Of a stretch of DNA of 46,163 nucleotides, positions 19,504 through 27,957 are shown piece after piece. The notes beneath the pieces are model-generated. The model did not search any database and had not been told where the DNA came from. It saw only the letters and a list, made by a program, of their open reading frames with translations. The DNA is taken from assembly GCA_045652765.1 (NCBI GenBank), contig JAZOLG010000010.1, positions 1 to 46,163 on the forward strand, written 5' to 3'. Each line of letters starts with the position of its first letter. Position 1 is the stretch's first letter. A program made the translations under genes and the position numbers. The stretch comes from UBA1231 sp045652765 (GTDB lineage Bacteria; Bacillota_I; Bacilli_A; ML615J-28; CAG-313).

Positions 19504-20317
19504 ATTTTATTTTCGATGGATCAAATACAACACCAACATCGTTTTGGTCATACATTTTACCTTTTGTATAACAATAACTTGTTAGGTGATCAAAATTGTT
19601 GAAATAAACTTGAACTGATTCTTCAAGAGAAATGTTTTTTGCACAATTAAGAAAATCAATGATTTTTTGTCTTGGTAAAATTACACCAGCGCCATGTCCT
19701 ACTAAAAAACCATCAAAAGGTAATTCTAAAACTTTTTCCAACATTTTAATATATGTATCAACAGTAGTTGATTCTTCTAAGAATAACCATACAAAAGGAC
19801 ATGCTCCATCACTTGTTACAAGTAGATTGTCTTCTTTGATTAAAAAACCAACACTTCCCTTTGTATGCCCTTCCATATTAATCGTTTTAATAGTTATATT
19901 ACCTAAATCAAATTCTTCATCATAATCAATAGGTAATAAATTACCACAATTTCTTTGAAGATACAAATCGAAATTATAATTATTATCAATTAGATTCATA
20001 TTCATGGCTGTTGTAAGGTTTCTTTTTCTCCAATCGTAACTATTATGTAGTTTACATAATTCAAAATCTTTTTCGTGAATAAATACTGCTTCAAACAAAT
20101 AGTTACCACAACTATGATCCATATGACCATGAGTATTAACCACAATAAGTGGTAAATTTGTGATTGATTCAACATGTTTTTTAATATCATAAATACCATA
20201 TCCAGTATCAATTAACATTGCCTTATTGTTTCCAATAATTAAAGTCATTAATACGCCCATACGATCTTTGATTTGATAGATATGTTCATTAATTTTTATA
20301 TTGATAAAGTAATTCAT
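19502..20317 (-). CDS. Metallo-beta-lactamase-fold hydrolase
   Basis: A 271-residue MBL-superfamily protein. The metal-binding THGHMDH motif is at residues 62-68, followed by GHTKGSVGF (third His), SDGA (bridging Asp) and GHGAG (last His), so the complete di-metal site is present. It resembles the glyoxalase-II / general hydrolase branch; the substrate cannot be told. AGGTGAT stands before the ATG. It is divergently transcribed from the B-repeat lipoprotein gene, sharing a 93-bp region with a mirrored promoter arrangement. Confidence 0.88.
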   Translation of the reverse strand: MNYFINIKINEHIYQIKDRMGVLMTLIIGNNKAMLIDTGYGIYDIKKHVESITNLPLIVVNTHGHMDHSCGNYLFEAVFIHEKDFELCKLHNSYDWRKRNLTTAMNMNLIDNNYNFDLYLQRNCGNLLPIDYDEEFDLGNITIKTINMEGHTKGSVGFLIKEDNLLVTSDGACPFVWLFLEESTTVDTYIKMLEKVLELPFDGFLVGHGAGVILPRQKIIDFLNCAKNISLEESVQVYFNNFDHLTSYCYTKGKMYDQNDVGVVFDPSKIK

Positions 20318-20330
20318 AACATCACCTCAA

Positions 20331-20380
20331 TTTATTATAACATAATTATTTACAAATTTAGTGGTTTATGTTATAATAAA
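20331..20380. promoter_or_regulatory. Mirrored divergent promoters in a 15-bp inverted repeat
   Basis: TTTATTATAACATAA (20331-20345) and TTATGTTATAATAAA (20366-20380) are perfect inverted copies 20 bp apart. Each contains TG-T-TATAAT, an extended -10, facing outward: minus strand for the hydrolase (20339-20334) and plus strand for the lipoprotein (20372-20377). The plus-strand one also has TTTACA at 20349-20354 with 17-bp spacing. Confidence 0.7.
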
Positions 20381-20410
20381 TAATAAGAGAAATTATATTG
20401 AGGTAAAAAA

Positions 20411-21619
20411 ATGAAAAAACATTTTATTTTATTATTGTTGTTATTTATGGTTTTTACCCTTGTTGGCTGTAAACAAGATGATATTAAAGAAGAATATACG
20501 ATTAAGTTTGAAGCTGATAATGGTGTTGTTTACGAAGATGTTGTTATAGATAAACAACAAGCGATTGAACTTCCTGAACCTACTAAAAAAGGTTATAAAT
20601 TTTTAGGATGGTATCCGAGTGATAAATTTGTAAAAGGTACTAAAGTTACAAATGAAACTATTATTGGAAAAGATATTACCCTACATGCTAAATGGGAAAC
20701 AATTCCTATTACCATTCAAATAGATTTAAATGAAGGTACACCAGAAAGTGAAGTTCCAGAAGCATATAATGTTCATGCAACTCAAGTTATAGAACTTCCG
20801 GATGTAAAAAAAGATGGACATATCTTTTTAGGGTGGTATGTTGGCAATACTAAATGCGATAGTCAAGTATCATTTTTGGAAGATACAGTAGTTGTTGCGA
20901 AATTCATTAGTTTAAGTGAATTAGAAAGCCAATATGATATTACATTAGAATTAAATGGTGGCTCATTTTATGATTTTGATCAACCACTTGCGGATAATAT
21001 CCTTGAAAGTCGTGACTATGAAGGTATGGAAAATGAAAATCATTCTGATGAAATAAATAAATTACACTATTTATTTGTAATGGATTATTGTGAGTTTTTA
21101 AATAGAACTTATTGGCGTGAAGGCGTTAAATATGAAATTTTTGATCAAACTTATGAAAGACTAATTGGAAACAGTGGATTCTTAAGTAATGATTACTTTT
21201 TAAGTAGATGGATATGGTTATTCCAATACTTAGAATATTTAGCAGAACCTCAAAATAAATTATATTTTGAAGATATTTACAATTGTAATTATATTGAAAA
21301 CAATAGTGAATATTTTACACCATCTGCTTGTCTACGTATTGAATTAGCAGGTTTCATATATGTATCTCAATACATTTATGGTGATAATTTGTTCGTATCG
21401 CATAAATATACTGAAGAAGATATAGAAAATATAGTTAATTTCTTTAATATTAATTCATATGTACCTGGTCAAGAAACACCATTACTTGCGCCTATGAAGG
21501 ATGGATATGTATTTAGAGGATGGTATGATAATCCAAATTTTGAAGGAGAACCTATTTGGAAAATTAATGATAGAATGTATGGGGATATAAAATTATATGC
21601 AAAATGGGAGGAAATTTAA
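20411..21619 (+). CDS. B-repeat surface lipoprotein with an inserted domain
   Basis: A 402-residue lipoprotein: signal peptide with lipobox LVGC, lipidated Cys20. InlB-type B repeats (Listeria-Bacteroides repeat, with FLGWY and LHAKW hallmarks) lie at about 28-95 and 98-165. A third repeat starts at 175 (ITLELNGGSF) but is interrupted at about 188-348 by ~160 residues of mostly helical, aromatic-rich sequence, then resumes (VPGQETPLL, FRGWYDNPNFEG, LYAKW) to the C-terminus. Likely anchored outside the membrane; the partner is unknown. Its stop lies 1 nt before the next gene, whose ribosome site GGGAGG lies inside this coding end, so the two lipoproteins are co-expressed. Confidence 0.85.
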   Translation: MKKHFILLLLLFMVFTLVGCKQDDIKEEYTIKFEADNGVVYEDVVIDKQQAIELPEPTKKGYKFLGWYPSDKFVKGTKVTNETIIGKDITLHAKWETIPITIQIDLNEGTPESEVPEAYNVHATQVIELPDVKKDGHIFLGWYVGNTKCDSQVSFLEDTVVVAKFISLSELESQYDITLELNGGSFYDFDQPLADNILESRDYEGMENENHSDEINKLHYLFVMDYCEFLNRTYWREGVKYEIFDQTYERLIGNSGFLSNDYFLSRWIWLFQYLEYLAEPQNKLYFEDIYNCNYIENNSEYFTPSACLRIELAGFIYVSQYIYGDNLFVSHKYTEEDIENIVNFFNINSYVPGQETPLLAPMKDGYVFRGWYDNPNFEGEPIWKINDRMYGDIKLYAKWEEI

Positions 21620-21620
21620 A

Positions 21621-24074
21621 ATGATTAAAACAATAAAATTTACTTTTGTGTTTTTAGTATTATTTTTAATGGCTGGTTGTGTACCTAATCAACCATCTCA
21701 AGGGAATGGTACTAAAGAACCTAATATTATTTTTGAAACAAATGGAGGAGAAGAAATAGAAGCTATTAGTGGATTAACAGCAGGACAAATAATTTCATTA
21801 CCTACTCCTGTTAAAGAAGGTCATATGTTTATTGGATGGTATGAAACTGAAGATTTTAAAGGTTCATTCTACGAAAGATCATATAAATATCAAAAAGATG
21901 TTACATTGTATGCTTCTTGGGCACCTTTACAATATAAAATTTATTTTCATAGTGACGAAGTTGAATTAACTGTGCTAAATCAAACTTATAAATTTGGTGA
22001 TGCGCTAGAATTACCTACTCCAACAAGTACTGTTTATGAATTTGCTGGATGGTATTTAGATGATAAAGAATTTACAAATACTACAATGCCTGCTCAAGAA
22101 ATTATTTTAAAAGCAAAATGGGAACCAAAGAAATTCACTGTTACATTAGACTTAAATGGTGGTGAATTGTCTGAAGGTAGTAATGTATTAGAAAATATTG
22201 GTGGTGGAACATCACCAGAATTACCAGTTCCTTATAAACCAGGTCATATTTTTGTTGGATGGTATACATCATTAGATAATCGTGGTATTAAATTTACAGA
22301 AAATGATGTTATTACTTCATCAATTACTTTATATGCAAAATATGAAGAACTTGCTAATTTAGAATCTGAATATGAAATCAATTATGAATTAAATGGCGGA
22401 TCATTCGAATCTAGTTATCCTAACTCTTATCAAGTTGGTAAAGTAACAACATTAGTAAATCCAGTTAAAGATGGATGCAGTTTTGAAGGATGGTATGAAA
22501 GTCCATTATTTATTGGTGAAAAAGTAACAAAAATTTCAGCTAATCAAATTGGTGAAATTACACTTTACGCAAAATGGATGGAAGTTAAAGATATGTATCA
22601 AGTTAAATTTATTAATCACTTAAAACAAGAAACAATTGTAAATGTTCCAGCAGGACAAAAAGTTCCTACTACAAATGCAGGATCATTCCAAGGTGAAGCA
22701 TTAATTTGGTATCAAGGAAATAAAGCTTTTGATTTTGATACAGCAATTTATGAAGATATTACGTTATATGCTAACTGGGCAGTTTTAGAAGATACTATTT
22801 TAACAATGATTAATGATGTTGCATTTGATAACATAGAATTATTATCTAAAATTAATATTTCAGGTAAAACATTTAATGTATCATGGTCATCAAGTGATCC
22901 ATATACAATGTCAAATAAAGGTGTAACAAATCCTGATCGAGTTGATACTGAAATTATTTTAACAGCTAAATTTAGCTATAATGGTTCAACAATTGAACAA
23001 CCATTCAAAGTAATTGTTCCAAGAATTGTTTTTGATAGTTTAAGTGATACTAAACCTGTATTTGCATATGTTTACTCATCAAGCTTCAAAGGATTTACTG
23101 ATACTGCAAGAGAAACATTGGATGTAGTTAATATTTCTTTTGGACGTGTTTCTGATGATGGTGTTGTTGATTTATCTGAACTTAAAAACATTGAAGAAAT
23201 TTTACAAATAAGAAAAACTGGTACACGAGTTGTACTATGTATTGGCGGATATGGATCAAGTTGTAAACAATTCAGTGATGCTGCGTATACTGCAGCCGGC
23301 AGAACAAAATTTGCACAATCTATTTTAGAAGCTGTACAAAAATATCACTTTGATGGTGTTGATATTGACTGGGAATATCCTGGTTATGAAACAGGTCGTG
23401 ATGTTTCAGTTGATAGACCAAACTTTACAGCAATGATGGCACAAATAGCTAATACATTAAAGAGCGTAAATCCAGATTATTTAGTAACATCTGCTGTTCC
23501 AGGTGGACCATGGGGTGTTGATCGTTATGATGTATCTTTACTAAATGGTATTTTAGACTATATTCATCTTATGACTTACGACTTCCACGGAAGTACAAAA
23601 GCAGTACACCATACAGCTTTATATTCTTCATCAAATACATCAAGTGGATGTAGCGTTGTTGATACAATTCGTGTTTACAAAGAACGTGGCGCATCAACAG
23701 ATAAATTAGTTGTAGGTGTTGCATTCTATGGACGTGTATATACATTAAGTGGTGCTGCTACGACTGATAAAGGTATCGGATCAACTAATGTAATGGAAAG
23801 TGGAAAACATATCACTTATACTGACATTATTAAAAAATATTATAATGATCCAGCTGTTAAAGCTAGAATGATATATTATTATGATACTAAATCATGTGCT
23901 CCATCAATTTATGATCCAGCAACAAGAACTGTTATTTCATTTGATGATCCAAACTCAATTGATGCAAAATGTCAATATATTTGGAACTACGATTTAGCTG
24001 GTTTAATGTACTGGGAAAATGGTGAAGACACAACAGATATCTTATTGAAAGCAATCAATAAAGGTATGAAATAA
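21621..24074 (+). CDS. B-repeat lipoprotein with GH18 chitinase-like domain
   Basis: An 817-residue lipoprotein (lipobox MAGC, Cys20). About five InlB-type B repeats (residues ~40-385, each with a GWY and a YAKW-like end) are followed by a bacterial Ig-like domain (~390-475, VSWSSSDP and ILTAKF). A GH18 catalytic domain then runs to the end: AYVYSSSF, VVLCIGGYGSS, and the active-site FDGVDIDWEYPG with D578, D581, D583 and the acid Glu585. MTYDFHG and a C-terminal LMYWENGED are also GH18-typical. The domain should cleave beta-1,4-GlcNAc polymers (chitin, or glycoprotein or peptidoglycan-related glycans). The ATG at 21621 is chosen because GGGAGG precedes it; a start at 21597 would add eight residues ahead of the signal peptide. 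Confidence 0.93.
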   Translation: MIKTIKFTFVFLVLFLMAGCVPNQPSQGNGTKEPNIIFETNGGEEIEAISGLTAGQIISLPTPVKEGHMFIGWYETEDFKGSFYERSYKYQKDVTLYASWAPLQYKIYFHSDEVELTVLNQTYKFGDALELPTPTSTVYEFAGWYLDDKEFTNTTMPAQEIILKAKWEPKKFTVTLDLNGGELSEGSNVLENIGGGTSPELPVPYKPGHIFVGWYTSLDNRGIKFTENDVITSSITLYAKYEELANLESEYEINYELNGGSFESSYPNSYQVGKVTTLVNPVKDGCSFEGWYESPLFIGEKVTKISANQIGEITLYAKWMEVKDMYQVKFINHLKQETIVNVPAGQKVPTTNAGSFQGEALIWYQGNKAFDFDTAIYEDITLYANWAVLEDTILTMINDVAFDNIELLSKINISGKTFNVSWSSSDPYTMSNKGVTNPDRVDTEIILTAKFSYNGSTIEQPFKVIVPRIVFDSLSDTKPVFAYVYSSSFKGFTDTARETLDVVNISFGRVSDDGVVDLSELKNIEEILQIRKTGTRVVLCIGGYGSSCKQFSDAAYTAAGRTKFAQSILEAVQKYHFDGVDIDWEYPGYETGRDVSVDRPNFTAMMAQIANTLKSVNPDYLVTSAVPGGPWGVDRYDVSLLNGILDYIHLMTYDFHGSTKAVHHTALYSSSNTSSGCSVVDTIRVYKERGASTDKLVVGVAFYGRVYTLSGAATTDKGIGSTNVMESGKHITYTDIIKKYYNDPAVKARMIYYYDTKSCAPSIYDPATRTVISFDDPNSIDAKCQYIWNYDLAGLMYWENGEDTTDILLKAINKGMK

Positions 24075-24078
24075 AAAT

Positions 24079-24104
24079 AGGAGGGCTTGCCCTCCTTTTA
24101 TTTA
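24079..24104 (+). terminator. Terminator of the lipoprotein operon
   Basis: AGGAGGGC and GCCCTCCT form a perfect 8-bp GC-rich stem with a TT loop, followed by TTTATTT. Confidence 0.93.
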
Positions 24105-24133
24105 TTGCAAAAATATACAAAATATGATATAAT
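24105..24133 (+). promoter_or_regulatory. Promoter of the RNA-modification operon
   Basis: TTGCAA (24105-24110) and TATAAT (24128-24133) are spaced by 17 bp with a TG-extended -10. Confidence 0.8.
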
Positions 24134-24148
24134 AATAAAGGTGATAAT

Positions 24149-24844
24149 ATGCGACTTGATAAGTATATAGCAGAATGCTTAAGAGTATCTAGAAAAGATG
24201 CAAAAATATTGATTAAGAAAAAAACAATTAAAGTAAATAACGAAATTGTAAAAAATGATGACTACAATGTTTCACTAGAAAATGATATTGTAACTTATTT
24301 TGATAAAGAACTAAAATATGAACAATATATATATCTATTGATGAATAAACCACAAGGTTATGTTTGTGCAAGAGTTGATAACTTGAATAAGACAGTAATG
24401 GAAATAGTACCTAATGAATATTTAGTAAAAGATTTAACAATTGTTGGAAGACTAGATATTGACACAGAAGGAGTATTGTTACTAACTAATGATGGGCAAC
24501 TTGTTCATAATCTTACATCTCCTAATCATCAAGTCAATAAAACATATTATGTAGAATATGATGGTATGTTAAAAGATAATGCAATAGAACAAGTTTCTAT
24601 AGGGATTGAAATAGATGATTACATCACAAAACCAGGAACACTAAAAATAATCAGTAACAATCAAGCGGAAATTACAATTAGTGAAGGTAAGTTTCATCAA
24701 GTTAAAAAAATGTTTGAAAAATTAAATACAAAAGTCACATATTTAAAACGTATTAAATTTGATATTATCAATTTAGAAAATTTAGAAATTGGTAAAGTTA
24801 GAAAATTAACTGAACAAGAAATAGAAATATTAAAAGGTAAATAA
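24149..24844 (+). CDS. rsuA: 16S rRNA pseudouridine synthase, RsuA/RluB family
   Basis: A 231-residue enzyme of the RsuA/RluB/RluE/RluF family. An N-terminal S4 RNA-binding domain (MRLDKYIAECL to about residue 50) precedes the catalytic domain with GRLDIDTEG (catalytic Asp103), LLLTNDG, KTYYVEYDG and EGKFHQVKKMF. The short S4-plus-catalytic layout fits RsuA (pseudouridine 516 in 16S rRNA), though the exact site cannot be proved. It is the first gene of the operon, one base before the ttcA-like gene, with GGTAA of its own last codons near the next start. Confidence 0.9.
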   Translation: MRLDKYIAECLRVSRKDAKILIKKKTIKVNNEIVKNDDYNVSLENDIVTYFDKELKYEQYIYLLMNKPQGYVCARVDNLNKTVMEIVPNEYLVKDLTIVGRLDIDTEGVLLLTNDGQLVHNLTSPNHQVNKTYYVEYDGMLKDNAIEQVSIGIEIDDYITKPGTLKIISNNQAEITISEGKFHQVKKMFEKLNTKVTYLKRIKFDIINLENLEIGKVRKLTEQEIEILKGK

Positions 24845-24845
24845 T

Positions 24846-25676
24846 ATGAATGTTGAAATTCAAAGAAGCTTAATCACAAAGTTTCGAAAAACTATATATA
24901 GAAAAGTTGTAAAAGCTGTTGAAAATTATAATTTAATTGAACCAAATGATAAAATAGCAGTTTGTATTTCAGGTGGAAAAGATTCAATGTTATTGGCTCT
25001 TTGTATTCAAGAATTACAAGCTCATGGACCAGTGCCATTTGAAGCTGTTTATATATCAATGAATCCTGGCTACAATGATGAAAATCTTCAAAAGATTAAG
25101 GATAATGCAAAACTATTACATCTTGACATAGAGATTTTTAATACATCGATCTTTGATTATGCAACTACACAAGACGAGAACCCTTGTTATATTTGTGCTA
25201 GAATGCGAAGAGGATATTTATATAATTATGCATTGAAACTTGGGTGTAATAAAATAGCATTAGGACATCATGCAGATGATGTTATTGAAACAACTATGCT
25301 TGGTATATTCTATAGTAATGAAATTACATTTATGCGACCAAAATTGAGATCTAAAAATTTTGAAAAAATGGAACTTATTAGACCACTTTATATGGTAAAA
25401 GAAGAAGATATTTTGAAATGGAAGAAATATCACAATTTAGATTTTATTGGTTGTGCATGTCCTCTTACAAAAAACATTGATGTAATTGATTCAAAACGAA
25501 AAGAAGTTAAAGAAATTATTAAAGAATTAAAAAAATATAATAATGAAGTTGATGATTGTATTTTTAGAAGTATTCATAATTTGAATCTTGGGACAATTGT
25601 TGGTGTTCGAAAAGATGAGTCAAGATATACATTTAATGATATATATGACATTGAAGGTAAAGAAGATGCTAAGTAG
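24846..25676 (+). CDS. TtcA-family tRNA thiolation enzyme
   Basis: A 276-residue PP-loop ATPase. SGGKDS (42-47) binds ATP, CYIC (C114, C117) plus C203/C205 supply the iron-sulfur cluster ligands, and GHHADD is the family block. TtcA makes 2-thiocytidine at position 32 of some tRNAs; relatives act on other positions, so the exact nucleotide is uncertain. The stop codon (TAG) overlaps the next gene by 11 nt. This sits among three other RNA modification genes. Confidence 0.88.
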   Translation: MNVEIQRSLITKFRKTIYRKVVKAVENYNLIEPNDKIAVCISGGKDSMLLALCIQELQAHGPVPFEAVYISMNPGYNDENLQKIKDNAKLLHLDIEIFNTSIFDYATTQDENPCYICARMRRGYLYNYALKLGCNKIALGHHADDVIETTMLGIFYSNEITFMRPKLRSKNFEKMELIRPLYMVKEEDILKWKKYHNLDFIGCACPLTKNIDVIDSKRKEVKEIIKELKKYNNEVDDCIFRSIHNLNLGTIVGVRKDESRYTFNDIYDIEGKEDAK

Positions 25677-26337
25677 AATTAGATTGATGTTAAAAGATAA
25701 AGTGGATTTATTAAAGAATAAAAAAGTAGCAATTTTTGGTCTAGGTGGTGTTGGTGGTTATACACTAGAATCACTTGTAAGAAGTGGAATAGAAAATATC
25801 GATATTTATGATTTTGATACAATTGATGTTTCAAATATTAATCGTCAAATCATTTCAAATATTAATTCAATTGGTCTAAATAAAGTCGATGAATGGGTAA
25901 AAAGAGTGAAAACTATTAATCCAAATATTAATATTAATGGATACAATATGTTTGTTGATTTAGAAAATATTGACACAATTGACTTTACTAAATATGATTA
26001 TGTAGTCGATGCAATAGATACAGTAACCTCAAAAATCCTTTTAATTAAAAAATGTCAAAAATCAAATGTCCCTATTATCAGTTCTATGGGAACAGGCAAT
26101 AAACTTCAACCGGAATTATTAGAAATTACAGATATCACTAAAACTTCTGTATGTCCGCTAGCTAGAGTTATTAGAAAGATTTGTAAAGATGAGGGAATTA
26201 AACATTTACCGGTCATTTATTCGAAAGAAGAACCAAAGAAGACAAATACTCATAAACCGGGTAGTACAATTTTTGTGCCATCTGTTGCGGGAATAATGAT
26301 TGCTAACTGGATTTTTCGAAATATAATTGGTGAATAA
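25666..26337 (+). CDS. tcdA: TcdA-like E1/ThiF-fold tRNA ct6A37 cyclase
   Basis: A 223-residue E1-like adenylating enzyme. LSRIRLML at the N-terminus matches the fSRtelL block of TcdA, followed by the nucleotide-binding GLGGVGG, YDFDTIDVSNINRQ (Asp and Arg-Gln of ThiF/MoeB folds), VVDAIDTVTSK and SSMGTGNK. Known TcdA turns t6A37 of tRNA into its cyclic form. The ATG at 25666, with GAAGGTAA upstream, is preferred to a start at 25588 that would add 26 unlike residues inside ttcA. It overlaps ttcA by 11 nt. Confidence 0.87.
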   Translation: MLSRIRLMLKDKVDLLKNKKVAIFGLGGVGGYTLESLVRSGIENIDIYDFDTIDVSNINRQIISNINSIGLNKVDEWVKRVKTINPNININGYNMFVDLENIDTIDFTKYDYVVDAIDTVTSKILLIKKCQKSNVPIISSMGTGNKLQPELLEITDITKTSVCPLARVIRKICKDEGIKHLPVIYSKEEPKKTNTHKPGSTIFVPSVAGIMIANWIFRNIIGE

Positions 26338-26338
26338 T

Positions 26339-27304
26339 ATGCGAAAAATTGGTAATATTGAATTAAAAAATAAATTAATATTAGCACCAATGGCAGGTGT
26401 TACAAATCAAGCCTTTAGAAAATTAGCAGTTAAACATGGTGCTGGCATGGTATATGCAGAAATGGTTAGCGATAAAGGTTTACTATATGATAATGTAAGA
26501 ACAAAGAAAATGATAGAGGTTAGTGATGATGAACATCCAGTTGTAATGCAAATATTTGGTTCGTCAACAGAAACACTAACAAAAGCAGCTATATATGTTG
26601 AACAACATTCTAATGCTGATATGATTGATATTAACATGGGATGTCCTGTTAATAAAGTTATTAAAAGTGGCGCAGGATCGGCTCTTTTAAAAGATCCTGA
26701 CAAAGTTTACGAAATTGTTAAATCAATTAAGGATGCAGTTAAATTGCCTGTATCGATTAAAATTAGAGCTGGATGGGATCATAATTCAATAAACTGTCAA
26801 GAGGTTGTAAAAGCAGCAACTAGAGCAGGTGTAGATGCCATTGCGATTCATGGAAGAACTCGTTCCATGATGTATAGGGGCGAATCAAATTTGGAATTTA
26901 TTAAGATGGTTCGTGAATCAACAGATGTTTTCGTAATTGGTAATGGTGATATAAAGAACGCCGAAGACGTAAAGAAAATGTTTGATATTGGCGTAGATGC
27001 AGTAATGATAGGACGCTCAACCCTTGGTAATCCATGGATCTTTGATAAAATAAACAAAGAGTTGAATAACGAAGAATATATATGTCCGACTAAAGAAGAA
27101 ATTGTTGAAACTGTTTTAGAACACGCAAAAAATTTACTCGAACTTGTTCCAGAACATGTTGCGATAATTGAAATGCGGACACATGCTGTTTGGTATTTTA
27201 AACAATTACCTAATTCGAAACCATATCGACTTCAACTAGTTCACATTAAAACATACGAAGATTTAGAAAAAATTTGTATGGAATATTTACAAATGAATAA
27301 ATAA
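26339..27304 (+). CDS. dus: tRNA-dihydrouridine synthase, DusB-like
   Basis: A 321-residue FMN enzyme that reduces uridine to dihydrouridine in tRNA. LAPMAGVTNQAFR, MVSDKGL, QIFGS, DINMGCPVNK with the catalytic Cys102, KIRAGWD, IAIHGRTR (His171) and GNGDI all match the Dus family, closest in pattern to DusB. The ATG at 26339 is used because GGTGAA precedes it and the residues that follow match the family; a start 12 nt upstream lies inside the ribosome site. It begins one base after the tcdA stop. Confidence 0.95.
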   Translation: MRKIGNIELKNKLILAPMAGVTNQAFRKLAVKHGAGMVYAEMVSDKGLLYDNVRTKKMIEVSDDEHPVVMQIFGSSTETLTKAAIYVEQHSNADMIDINMGCPVNKVIKSGAGSALLKDPDKVYEIVKSIKDAVKLPVSIKIRAGWDHNSINCQEVVKAATRAGVDAIAIHGRTRSMMYRGESNLEFIKMVRESTDVFVIGNGDIKNAEDVKKMFDIGVDAVMIGRSTLGNPWIFDKINKELNNEEYICPTKEEIVETVLEHAKNLLELVPEHVAIIEMRTHAVWYFKQLPNSKPYRLQLVHIKTYEDLEKICMEYLQMNK

Positions 27305-27338
27305 CAATTTAATAACATAATTATTAATGGTGATGTAA

Positions 27339-27938
27339 TTGAAATATCTATTAATAATTATGTTTTTTTTATCCTTAACCTCATGTAAAAATAACTATAT
27401 TGAAATTGAACAAATAAATAAAACGATTATAAAAGAAGATATTGAACAGTTTACTTTTGATATTAATACAAATCTAGATGATATTGTTTTAGTAAAAGTA
27501 GAAAATAATGAATCATTTGAATATACAATCACTAATACTGAAAAAGGAATAGTTTTAGATTTAGTGTTATATTGTCCGAATGATTTTTCAACATTAACAT
27601 TTGTTGTGGATAAAAAAGAATATGTTTGTAATGTAGGAACTATAAAAGTAATCGAATCAAGTTTTGAAGAACAAGATATGATTAATATCCTTGTAGATGA
27701 GGATGGTAATACATATATTTATAATAAACTTCCAAAAGCACTAATTATTCGTGATTTTAAAGTGTATGGTGGTTATTTTATATATGATATTAATTATAAT
27801 GATTTAATCCAACCTAAGAAATTGTATTCTATTGGTCATATATTTACTAGAGAAGAAAGTGTAGTTATATATATAAAATATCAGTATCAAACGATTGATT
27901 ATGAAGAATTAATTGAAATAAAAAAGTCAAAAGAATAA
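27339..27938 (+). CDS. Small putative lipoprotein, TTG start
   Basis: A 199-residue protein with a short signal peptide and a lipobox-like SLTSC, so probably lipid-anchored at Cys16. The mature part is beta-rich, with many Ile/Val/Tyr and acidic residues and no family I recognise. The TTG start is supported by GGTGATG 4 nt upstream and by the lipoprotein signal that begins there; no ATG in frame fits. It is the last gene before the terminator and probably belongs to the RNA-modification operon, with a 34-nt gap after dus. Function unknown. Confidence 0.7.
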   Translation: MKYLLIIMFFLSLTSCKNNYIEIEQINKTIIKEDIEQFTFDINTNLDDIVLVKVENNESFEYTITNTEKGIVLDLVLYCPNDFSTLTFVVDKKEYVCNVGTIKVIESSFEEQDMINILVDEDGNTYIYNKLPKALIIRDFKVYGGYFIYDINYNDLIQPKKLYSIGHIFTREESVVIYIKYQYQTIDYEELIEIKKSKE

Positions 27939-27957
27939 ATCTTTTGACTTTATTTTT
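27923..27957. terminator. Bidirectional terminator, lipoprotein and hflX
   Basis: AAAGTCAAAAGA and TCTTTTGACTTT form a perfect 12-bp stem with a 5-nt loop, followed by TATTTTTT. The stop codons of the two convergent genes lie in or beside it. Confidence 0.9.

Noticed and set aside
21597..21620. Longer start for the GH18 lipoprotein
   Set aside because: It would place eight residues before the signal peptide and run through the ribosome site.
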